Assembly: GCA_934045075.1 (NCBI GenBank)
Contig: OW203732.1
Span: forward strand, 13,494,201-13,558,200
Source: Yponomeuta sedellus
Lineage: Eukaryota; Arthropoda; Insecta; Lepidoptera; Yponomeutidae
Direction of reading: 5' to 3'
Length of the DNA stretch: 64,000 nucleotides
In this document: piece by piece, positions 21,736-30,445 of the stretch
How the letters are laid out: each line of letters opens with the position of its first letter
Numbering within the stretch: position 1 is the first letter of the stretch
Program-made: the position numbers and the translations under genes
Notes under the pieces: generated by a model
What the model saw: only the letters and a program-made list of their open reading frames with translations
Databases searched by the model: none
Told to the model about the DNA's origin: nothing

Positions 21736-21792
21736 ACTCACTCACTCACTCACTCACTCACTCACTCACTCACTCACTCACTCGCTCACTTA
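21736..21792. repeat. (ACTC)n microsatellite
   Basis: About 13 ACTC units with one interruption (ACTCGCTC). It makes a spurious THSL-repeat reading frame. Confidence 0.9.
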
Positions 21793-21802
21793 CTTTCACA
21801 TC

Positions 21803-21905
21803 ATAGGGCATAAACTTACGCCTGTACCTACAGGGGTAGGCAGACTCCAAGGGTTTGCTACTTGACACGATCTTCAAAACCTTTTTCGCTATTTGTATGG
21901 CCGTC
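21803..21905 (-). repeat. RTE-type LINE 3' end, diverged
   Basis: The minus strand ends CCTACCCCTGTAGGTACAGG then CGTAAGTTTATG, like the tails at 1255 and 22671. The coding part is decayed. Confidence 0.55.
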
Positions 21906-22328
21906 TGGGACGTTTTTTACTTGCCCTTCAATCCACATTTCCTAGATATAACAAAGAAAGAATCTTTTACAACCTATGACCCGGACCCCTACAACGGCAT
22001 GCCTTTTAATAGGCTGATGTTTAAAAAAGATCAGCATTGTTATCTATCCCTTTGTTTCGTCACATGCTTTTGTAAAGCTTCCTCGTAAAAAGAGCTTTCA
22101 TACATATATTATTACCTGTTACACCGTCAAAACGCGCATCTCCCGGTACCGTATGATTGAACAGAATACAATGCAGCCTATTCCAAGGACCATTATAATA
22201 GTCTGCATGCATACATATAAAATTTGTTTTCAAAACAATGTTTCTGAAATGGCGTTGAACCTAAAAACCGATTTCCAAGGGTTCCGTAGTGGAGAAAGAA
22301 CCCCTATAACCTCCTACGGTCTAGTGCA

Positions 22329-22456
22329 AGTGCTCGGAAAAATCCCACTAGCTGTAGTCACGGGACGGTCACCCACCCTGCACCTGACCGCGCCTTTTGT
22401 TGCTTAACAAGTAATTGATTCTAATCACTCGGTTTCACTTGGCCACGAGCGCCCCT
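22329..22456 (-). repeat. SINE B 5S-like head only
   Basis: Only the 5' promoter part remains: CTCGTGGCC, TTAAGCAACAAAAGGCGCGG, GGTGGGTGACCGTCCCGTGA, GTGGGATTTTTCCGAGC. SINE B body sequence is absent, which is unusual for a 5'-truncating process. Confidence 0.75.
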
Positions 22457-22670
22457 AATAACATAGTTCTTCAATGTATTTATACAAGCATGACAATAGC
22501 TGTTTTTTGCGTTTATTTGGTTGTCTACCAAGAAATAGCAGTATAAAGTACAATGGCACCTATCGCGAAAATGAGCCGAGTTAAGTTGCTCTGATTGTAC
22601 CATTGGAATGCGATTGGATACTAGACTACCAACAGTGCCAATGAAACAACCATTACTGTACTACATAACA

Positions 22671-22805
22671 CAACCTCACGCCTGTATCCCAGAAGGGTAG
22701 GCAGAGACCAGGGACTGCCTTTTGCCACGATCCTGATATATCACCTTCGCTTCATCAACGTTCATTAGACATTGCCTGCAGGCTAGGCGGTTTCAGGTAC
22801 TTTGT
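22671..22805 (-). repeat. RTE-type LINE 3' end
   Basis: The minus strand carries the GATCGTGGCAAAAGGCAGTC and CTGGGATACAGGCGTGAGG region of the family at 1255-1660. Confidence 0.75.
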
Positions 22806-23257
22806 ATCATTGCCCTAACTTTACTAACTGAACAACTATGCATTTTAGTAAGTCGCTTGATATGATCTCAATTGGCCTATTAAAGTAACGTCATCAGCTT
22901 AGTCTCCCCAACTTACAAGAGCGGGTCAATACTCGAGGAGTTTGAATCCGTTGTCTCAGTCCTATCTACAATCTCTACAACCGTAGACCCACAGCTAGAA
23001 TGGCATTCCTATAACCTAATTTTCGAAGTTGTCTTCCTTCTAGATTGAATATTCCGGATAAGTCCGCTGAAATTATTACATTCCGATCCAAAACGACCAA
23101 ATGCCAAGCGAAACGGAACATTGTACCACGATAGGGGGTACTTCGGATACTAATATTACTAGCGTCTAGGGCGAATCCTATCAATTTTGTAAAGCTGCTA
23201 TCACTGGACGTCCGACTGAGCATAAGACTTTTTTTTACTTTTTTTTTTTATGAACAA
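22806..23257. other. No assignable gene
   Basis: There is a minus-strand frame of 82 codons at 22975-23223 without recognisable motifs. Nothing else is supported. Confidence 0.35.
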
Positions 23258-23455
23258 CTAGCTGACCCAGCGAACTTCATACCGCCTAAGAATCGATTCT
23301 TGATTATTTCATTTTTTTTACTTTTCTCTCCGTATGAACCATCGTACTTCAAGGAATATTCTAAAAAAAGAATTAGCGAAATCGGTTCAGCTGCTCTCGA
23401 GATTTGCGCTTACCAACACATTCGGGGATTCATTTTTATATCATAGATGTAGGTA
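23258..23455 (+). repeat. Retroelement 3' end
   Basis: Carries CTAGCTGACCCAGCGAACTT, AAATCGGTTCAGC, CTCGAGATTTGCGCTTACC and ATTCATTTTTATA in order. I recognise this as a common insect RTE-like 3' untranslated consensus. The family name is from memory. Confidence 0.6.
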
Positions 23456-23827
23456 CATGGTGAAAAATATCTATATCTCGGAGGTTTTAATCCTAACAGG
23501 CAGATACCTTGAGGAAAATTATCCCCTGATTTATTCGAAAAAAAATTTGTTCGCTAATCTGTACTTCAATAACTACTGGTAATCGCAACAAAATAGTCTG
23601 CTAATCATAGTAGAATTCATTTAGGTCAGTTGCAAACAGTCTTTGCCTGTGATACATTCGTTAAAATTATAAGTGCCCCTAGTTTTTTTATAACATATAG
23701 AGTAGAACCACTCCTTCACGAATATATGGGTCGAATATATAATGAGATTATATTGTACCGTATTATAATCATGCCAACTTTAACTTTACAGGCAACTTTA
23801 ACCTGAAAAATTTTAGTTGTTGTTTAT

Positions 23828-23894
23828 AGTCATTTTATAAAAAGTGAAGGTCGGTAGACTATACCTACCAACCTTCACTTGTTATAAAATGACT
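23828..23894. repeat. 67-nt hairpin, 30-bp arms
   Basis: 23828-23857 and 23865-23894 are reverse complements with two mismatches around a 7-nt loop. The outer bases are AGTCATTTTATA. It may be a fold-back repeat, a MITE remnant, or a small-RNA-like hairpin. Confidence 0.8.
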
Positions 23895-25397
23895 TTTATA
23901 ATTTGTGAAGGTGACAGCTTACGCTGTGAGTTGAGCTGCCAGTAATAATCTTGACGTTTGATACGTAGACTAAGTATCTAAGACAGGTAAATGTCCTGTT
24001 TATTGCAAGTGAGGCAATTGTGAAAAAGGTATTAAATGCATACTATTTAGTAGACTATTAAGTAGGAAATTACATTTCGCGACCATTTAATTAGCAATCT
24101 ACAGAAGAAACTTCTCTTTTTTTCATTTCTACTGTAGGAGGTTGGTAAAATGTAGATACTATTAGAGCATAACTGTAACGGTAACAGATGCTTATGAATA
24201 ACAGAAAAACCGTCTAGGCTATCCTGATTAAGCTTAAATAGCACAAAAGTAACCGGTACTTTTGTTCCTCGCTCCATCATGTTCCATCATTCCTCTAATG
24301 AAGGAAAGGCGGCGAGAATACGCTCAGAGTAAATACGCAATTAACATTTATATATGCACGGGCCTCCATGAAAACATTTTATAGAGAAGCAAAAAGTAAC
24401 GCTCGAATCGTAAAAATGTACTTGAGTACGAATTGAAGGAGGGCATAAAAGAGGAATGACATCATCCGACATTCGTAGTTGCTTTTATTTTCGATTCACA
24501 AAGTACTCTGCATGCCGAAGGCACCGCGGCCGCGACTCGGTTTATGAAATGAACAGGCATAGCTGAGATTCTGCTCAGTGCTCACAACTCCTTTGATTTG
24601 TCAAGAGAAAAAATCCTTTAAACAGGAAACAATGGTGAAATTGGCATCACGAGTGCCGTATTGCCTTTTCTGTCAAAAGCAATCCAATCGTTCTCTTTTA
24701 TTGGAGCCACCCTCGAGCGTCTTTGTTGCGGGAATTCCCCTGAATCCAATCTATGCAAAGTATTTACGAGTGACAGGAATTTATTTGACGTACAAATTTT
24801 TCTCCCTCAATATCGGTGGCAGGGTACGGTGGAATTTTAAAACTTTTAACGTTAGTGATGGAACTGTCCAGCGTAGATGCCCGCTTTATTTATAGATCCC
24901 CTTAAATCGACTCTAGCGAGTTAAACTTGCGGAAAGTACCTGCCTGCTCTCTTTGCGGTTTTTGCCGAAACGGATTTTAAATAATTCAGTTTGAATTAAT
25001 ACGAAACCTGAGACGAAAAGATGACTACAGTGGAGTAACTTTCCTTTGCCACGTCATAAACTTCTAATAAAGACAGACGGTTTTATACTTTGTCTAAATT
25101 GAATCGGTATATTTAAACTATAATATCAATAGTTACTTTAAATAAATAATAATAATAAATATGGTCTTCCTTTTATTTCTGATAGAATGTTATTTGGCAA
25201 AAAAATATCCTTATGATGAAGCCTTCCGATCGGTGTGATAAAACTACAGGGTAATTTTTTTTCTCGTGTAGCGGGTTCGATTCTCGGTTCAACCGTGTAA
25301 TTATTTAAAAATCTATGAATGCAGTTTAGATTGTTTTTGATATCTACAATATTAAAGGTACTTTCCCTCCATGTGGCATAGCCGTGGAACGCCCTGT
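23895..25397. other. No assignable gene
   Basis: It includes a TATA-like CATAAAAGAGG at 24445 and a 105-codon frame at 24578-24895, neither with supporting motifs. A B-box-like GGGTTCGATTCTC is at about 25270. Confidence 0.4.
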
Positions 25398-25575
25398 ATA
25401 TTCATGGACTGTTCTCGTTAGCCCCATACAAAGTACAACTATATGACTTGTGTTACAGGTGCTAACTCGACGATAGATTAATTACAATAAATACATAGAT
25501 AACATCCAATACCCGACACAAACAAGAAAAGTTCGTTTCCTAGTTTGACCCGGCCGGGGATCGAATTGCGATCGA
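25398..25575 (-). repeat. tRNA-like SINE P copy
   Basis: On the minus strand TCGATCCCCGGCCGGGTCAA is followed by AACGAACTTTTC, GGATGTTATCTATGTATTT, GTTAGCACC and the AATATA end. The A-box part of the head is missing. Confidence 0.7.
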
Positions 25576-26665
25576 TATTGAGCTGTGTTTTGAGTAAATA
25601 AGTTTCCCAACAGGTAAAATGGACCTGTATGTTTCTGGTGTACAATCAATCGAAATTTTCAGGAAGCGCAAACTATTTACGAGATTTCTATCTCGTAGGT
25701 ACATATTATTATATGCAAAGTCCCTTCTTCGTAATATTCCCACCCTATACAACGTATTCCATCAGCAAATCTATGAAAACACGTATTTATTAGCATCGTA
25801 CAACAAACAGACGTAAAATTTTTAACAGTTGTACATAAGTACCTAGGTATTTGATTAACGCTTCGTATTAACTCCGACCGAAGCCCGGTTTCGCAGCTAA
25901 ACGATCAACAGAAGAATACTATTCAAATTGTGAAAACAAATCACAATTATCGATAAAATCTATCAAAACCTATTTCACCTTAGAAGAGAATGATTTGAAG
26001 GGGAAATATACTTTTTAAGTCAAGACAATTTTGCTCTAACCAACTTTAATTTTCAATCTATCTGCCTATACCAACATATACATAATATTAAATCTGTAAA
26101 TTTTATCATTATGACTGACTCACTGTATTTCAGTGTGGGCGCATGGCGATAAACCACTGGATGGAATTACCGAGAACGGAAAGTTCTCGGCCATCCGCGT
26201 CCAGCTACTAGCAGATATTTGTTTTAAATTTTGTACCTCAGAGGTAGACAAATAGTAAGTCCACTTTTTGAGAATTTTTTTTTTTCTACATCGATGAGAT
26301 CGCAAAAAAGAGCTCTACAAAATAGTATACAGCATTAAGTCCAATATTCATTAGTTTAAAAGATAGCCATTTTGAAACGACAATTACCGACAATTTACGA
26401 CATTTACGACAATTATTGTCGATCGAGTTAGCTGCTGTCTGCTTTTATGCTGCATTAAATTTAATTTAAAAACCATTGTATTAACTTTTTCAATGCCAAA
26501 AAAATCTGCAATATTCACAATATGGAAATGGATTAATTATTTGCAAGATAACAAGAGTATCGATTTATATTTCTTAGATTCTATTGTATGCCATAAAGTA
26601 TGCATAGAAATAAGTAAAATGGACCCATGCTCCATTTTACTACTATCAAAGTTACCTTATCATCA
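25576..26665. other. No assignable gene; one imperfect hairpin
   Basis: At 26157-26204 an imperfect inverted repeat has a perfect core CCGAGAAC/GTTCTCGG (26170-26177, 26183-26190) and outer CTGGATGG/CCATCC...TCCAG pairing. Otherwise this is AT-rich unique sequence. Confidence 0.5.
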
Positions 26666-27013
26666 ACCCTTTATGTCCCCGCCGAGGGGCACGGCTCTCT
26701 TCCCTAAGGAAGGTGTAGGCCATACTCCGCCCACGGTGCCTAGTCCGGATTGGTGGAGGCTTGTAAGACTAGTGGCTGGTTTCCTGACCTTTTTTTAAGC
26801 CGCCCTAAGGCCTCGGACTTGGCTTAACGACTGCCATGTATCAATGGCAGCCGGCACCAACTGCTTAACGTGCCTTACGAATCACGCAACCGCTCGGAAA
26901 AATGCCACTAGCGTTAGTCATAGACGGTCACCCATCCATGCACTGAACGCGCCCTTTGTAGCTTAACCTTCATGATCGTTTAAGTTCACTCAGGCGGCCG
27001 GGGCTACGAGCGA
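26666..27013 (-). repeat. SINE B, subfamily 2
   Basis: The minus strand carries the subfamily-2 head (GTAGCCCCGGCCGCC), TTAAGCTACAAAGGGCGCG, GGATGGGTGACCG, and ends AGGGTTGATGAT. It is close to 14842-15241. Confidence 0.85.
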
Positions 27014-27450
27014 TTCAAAGTTACCATCAGAGTGTAAAAGAGATTTAAAGAAGTGGACCATCTATTTCTATTCCTACCTAATTCTTTCAGTCTGCAGTGA
27101 ACAGGCCGCTTGCCGTGTAATAACGTCGCCTCCGTAATACTCGTTATTAATGCTAGTCATTCGTGGAATAAGCTGAGGGGTCTGGCTAACCATGATCTGC
27201 AATTATGCATGTGGTGTGTGTGCGTGCTCCCGGTGTAGGGAGAGACAGTGGACAATAAAAGACTGTAATAAATTATAGCACTCAAATAGACAATTTTTCT
27301 GGATGAGCGAACAAGAGCGCATTTACTTCATAGTTAGGTATAGGTGCTCTAAAAACAATGTCCTAGGCACTGCAGTATTATAAGTATAAGTAGTATTATA
27401 ATTATTTATTTTATTGTTAATATTAATAATAATAATACAATAATCGATCG
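27014..27450. other. No assignable gene
   Basis: A 30-bp SINE G-like fragment (ATAGGTGCTC, AATGTCCTAGGC) is near 27342-27373. Otherwise unassigned. Confidence 0.4.
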
Positions 27451-27980
27451 ATATCGATATTGTATGTCCTCACTGCAGGGGGACGGGTCCCTTCCTGCAT
27501 CGGAGGAAGGTTAGGCCATACTCCACCATGGGGGCCAAGTCCGGGTTGGTGGAGGATGGTCAGACAGTGGCGGGCCTTACTGTCAGAAGTTATCAAGCCG
27601 CCTGTAAGGCCTCTGACATGGCGTAACGACTGCCATTATATGACAGCAGGCACCAATGGCTTATTGTGCCTTGTGAAGCACGGAAGCGATCGGAAAAATG
27701 CCACTAGCGGTAGTCACGGGACGCTCACCCATCCTGTACCTGACCGCGCCTGTAGTTGCTTAACCATGTGATTGATTACACTATTTTTATTTTTAATGCA
27801 CTAACCCGTGCTAAGGACAATTTTAAAAACCTATTTAGAGGCTAAAAATTCCACCCATGCCGGGATTCGAACCCGCGACCTCTGGCTATCTGTGCCAGCG
27901 CTCTTTCCAACTGAGCTAATGGGCGACTCATGTGATTGATTCCTATCACTCGGTTCGCCTAGGCCACGAGCGCTTCCTTA
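27451..27980 (-). mobile_element. SINE B interrupted by SINE A
   Basis: SINE B occupies 27451-27777 and 27929-27980. Its 5S-like head is split by a 151-bp insert. The tail on this strand is ATCGATATCGAT. The interruption dates SINE B as older than this SINE A copy. Confidence 0.88.
27765..27941 (-). mobile_element. Full-length SINE A (151 bp), 13-bp duplication
   Basis: The insert 27778-27928 is flanked by CATGTGATTGATT at 27765-27777 and 27929-27941. On the minus strand it starts AGTCGCCCATTAGCTCAG and ends TAAAAATAAAAATAGTGT. It therefore defines the whole short SINE A: a tRNA-like head with 7-bp acceptor pairing possible (CGCCCAT with ATGGGTG), D-arm GCTC/GAGC, anticodon stem CTGGC/GCCAG, then about 75 bp of body. 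Confidence 0.92.
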
Positions 27981-28461
27981 TTCTCTTATTAGAGGTCAAT
28001 TACCTTTAAGTACATTCTGAAATACCTACTAACTAGGTAAATTACTCGCTATTCGAAATATCGGCGAATAATTCACAAAAGAGTCAACAACAAATCTCAG
28101 ATATTAAATTTTAAATTACCGTTAGGTAGGTATTTCTGGGTGTTTCTATTTAAAACACGTTTATACCCTGAAATGATTAATTTGATCAGCAGACCAGTCA
28201 GCAACTATTAACTTTGATCCATTGTTGTGGTGTTGTCACGAAATTAGAAGCGTTACATACAGAGTATCTACTCAATACCTCCTAATTTACTGAAATAACA
28301 TTTTCAGGATTAATGCAGTAGAAATGAGGTCCATTGGCCAATTAAACAACAAATATTATCCATAGAGAATGCACAGAGCATAGATAAAAAGAGTCCAATC
28401 TAAGCATTGCATAGTGTACATACGAGTACGTCTGTACACTAAGCGCTTGGGGGATTGCGCG
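27981..28461. other. Flank of the LTR element; half of a palindrome
   Basis: Mostly unique. The last 50 bp (28411-28461) form the left arm of an imperfect palindrome whose right arm lies beyond the LTR element at 34919-34965 (TACGTCTGTACA at 28427-28438, TGTACAGACGTA at 34939-34950). Confidence 0.6.
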
Positions 28462-28887
28462 TGACAGGATATTTATCAAATTGTCATTAATTAATATGTT
28501 CCGAAGTTTGGTAAGTCTTCAAAGTATATTTTAATTTCAAATGTATGATTTAAATCATGTTTGTTTTCTTAACATTACAGATAATACATTTATGCTATAT
28601 TGAAATCTTTACTTCTAAAAGATATTAACTGATTCAGACGTCTGTTTCCGTTACGAAACCAAATGTACTATTCTTTTTCTCTATTTAGACTTGCATTGTG
28701 ACTAGTTCAATTAAACATTACTTTAACTGTGAGTTAATAATAAGATCACATGTAAATTAAACTGCTGAGATAGATGGTCAAGCTAATTTGTTGTTCTTTT
28801 AAAAAGACTACTGTTTGATTTGTAAACTATCTGCGATTGGTTGAGGTGCCATATTGTTTTGAGCTAAGTAGGGGGTGTTAGCAAGGG

Positions 28888-28894
28888 TATATAA
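28888..28894 (+). promoter_or_regulatory. TATA box in 5' LTR
   Basis: TATATAA, mid-LTR, repeated in the 3' LTR at 34323-34329. It is the likely core promoter for the element's transcript. The start site is not resolved. Confidence 0.55.
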
Positions 28895-29235
28895 CCTGAT
28901 GTAATGCACTAGCATGGCATATTTTTCGTATTCGTCTTGGGAGCCAGAAACTACCATGTAAGTTATGTTTTACGTTCTAATAACTGTTGCTAAATATTGT
29001 GTTCCAACTGCTATTTTTAATCATGTTTTATTTTATTCTCTGTGTCTGTGTAATTTATGTGTGATTTGTGTTAAAACTATTTTGAAATCAATACACCCCT
29101 GTTGCTGGATTATATTTGGTTTATTTTACTGTCCCACAGAGTAGATAACATATTTTCAGAAAATAATATGTAGGTAAAAGATAAATTTACAATAGTAGGT
29201 ATTCCAGGATCCTATTAATTAACATTTCACATAGA

Positions 29236-29340
29236 CTTTTGCATCTACGTAATGAGATGATTTATACAGCGGCCAGTGCCACGTTCCCTCACACAAGATG
29301 GGTGAAGGGACCACTAGGACGCTGCTGTGCCTGGAACATT
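29236..29340 (+). repeat. SINE G module captured in the LTR
   Basis: Carries CTTTTGCATCTACGTAATGA, GATTTATACAGCGGCCAGTG and AGATGGGTGAAGGGACCACT, matching 1829-1935. The same segment is at 34671-34775 in the other LTR, so it was present before this copy transposed. Confidence 0.85.
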
Positions 29341-29483
29341 TTTTTAGATAGTGTTCATTGCTTTTGCCTATTATAACCTTTCAAATGCTTCTGCTTTTAA
29401 ATTAGTAAAATTAGTTCTCTTACTATGGGTCTTATTAACAGATTGAAGTGAACTTTTGATATTGTTTTAAATTAAATCTAACA

Positions 29484-29496
29484 TCAGAAGTGGGAT
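29484..29496 (+). promoter_or_regulatory. Primer-binding site, tRNA-Leu type
   Basis: TCAGAAGTGGGAT starts directly after the LTR. It matches the known complement of the tRNA-Leu 3' region (acceptor/discriminator part) but without the terminal TGG, as in some insect Ty3/gypsy elements. Confidence 0.75.
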
Positions 29497-29551
29497 AGCA
29501 TCACGCCTCAAATTACGTACAATATAATTTATTACATATTCTGTGTTTAGG

Positions 29552-30445
29552 ATGGATGCAGCTGCCTTTGGTGACCTACTCAATGCGATTCGTGACGCCG
29601 TCTCAACTGCATCACCAAAGGATGACGACGTCGCTTTGCCGTTGTTCGATCCTGATCGGAACGACTGCGGAGCTACGAGCTGGTGCGATAGCATCGAGGC
29701 CCTCTCCAAAGAATTGAAATGGAGTAGTATCAAAACCGCAGCTAAAGCCGGTAAGGCCCTCAAGGGCTGTGCATTAATATGGTTTGAGTCTTGGGAACCT
29801 TCTGAAGGTAGATCCTGGGAGAATTTTCGTACCGACATTATTGATTCCTACCCTGAAAAAAGAAATTTGTCAGAAAAACTAAGCAAAGCAGTTATGTTCT
29901 CCTCTGATTCTACGGAATCTTACAGTGAATATGCTAGGGAGAAACTACGGTTGCTTCGTAATACCAAAATTGCATTCACAGATCAACAATTGATCGAATT
30001 AGTTTGTGGTGGCATTAGTGATGTAGATGTTAGGATGGCCTCCTTAAATAACGGCGCCAGTACAACTTCAGCCCTCATATCTCTGCTTACAATGTATGCA
30101 AAATAAAAAAAAAGAGTTTTTGATCATAGCAGCAAAGAAAATACTGCAGATCAAAATGTAGCTAAGCGGCTAAGACTCAATAGTGAAAGAAAATGCTTCA
30201 CTTGTAACCAGACCGGCCATGTGCAATCTCAATGCCTAAAAAAAAAACAATTTCATTCCCCGCAAATATCTCGTCATGCGCCACAACTTCCTAGACCTGA
30301 TTATCGTACAAAAATCTGTGCCTTTTGCAAAAAAGTTGGTCATACTGAATCTGTATGCTATCATAAGCAACGAACTGAACTAAATAACTCCACAATCACT
30401 GTCGTGCCAATAAAAGAAGTAAATTTTTTAGACAAGCCGAATTAA
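29552..30445 (+). pseudogene. gag: gag, with one in-frame stop
   Basis: Structural protein of the particle. From ATG at 29552 the frame gives 184 residues with a capsid-like region (ALIWFESW, AVMFSSDSTESYSEYAREKL), then TAA at 30104-30106 beside an A-run. The same frame continues for 112 codons to TAA at 30443-30445. That part holds two CCHC zinc knuckles, C-x2-C-x4-H-x4-C, at 30194-30235 and 30317-30358, which is the nucleocapsid. The codon before the break has no frameshift, so a single substitution separates the two halves. As read, capsid would be made without nucleocapsid or Pol unless the stop is read through or is an assembly error. Confidence 0.85.

Larger units (their letters stand above)
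28462..29483 (+). repeat. 5' LTR (1022 bp)
   Basis: It starts TGACAGGATATTTATC and ends TTAAATCTAACA. A TATA box (TATATAA) is at 28888-28894. It contains a 105-bp segment at 29236-29340 matching the first module of SINE G. Confidence 0.95.

Noticed and set aside
21736..21792. CRISPR-like array
   Set aside because: It is a simple tetranucleotide repeat with no spacers, and the window is eukaryotic.
21411..21865. Frames encoding THSL repeats
   Set aside because: They are translations of the ACTC microsatellite and an antisense LINE tail.
24440..24560. Host gene promoter at CATAAAAGAGG
   Set aside because: A TATA-like word alone in AT-rich DNA, with no initiator or supported downstream exon.
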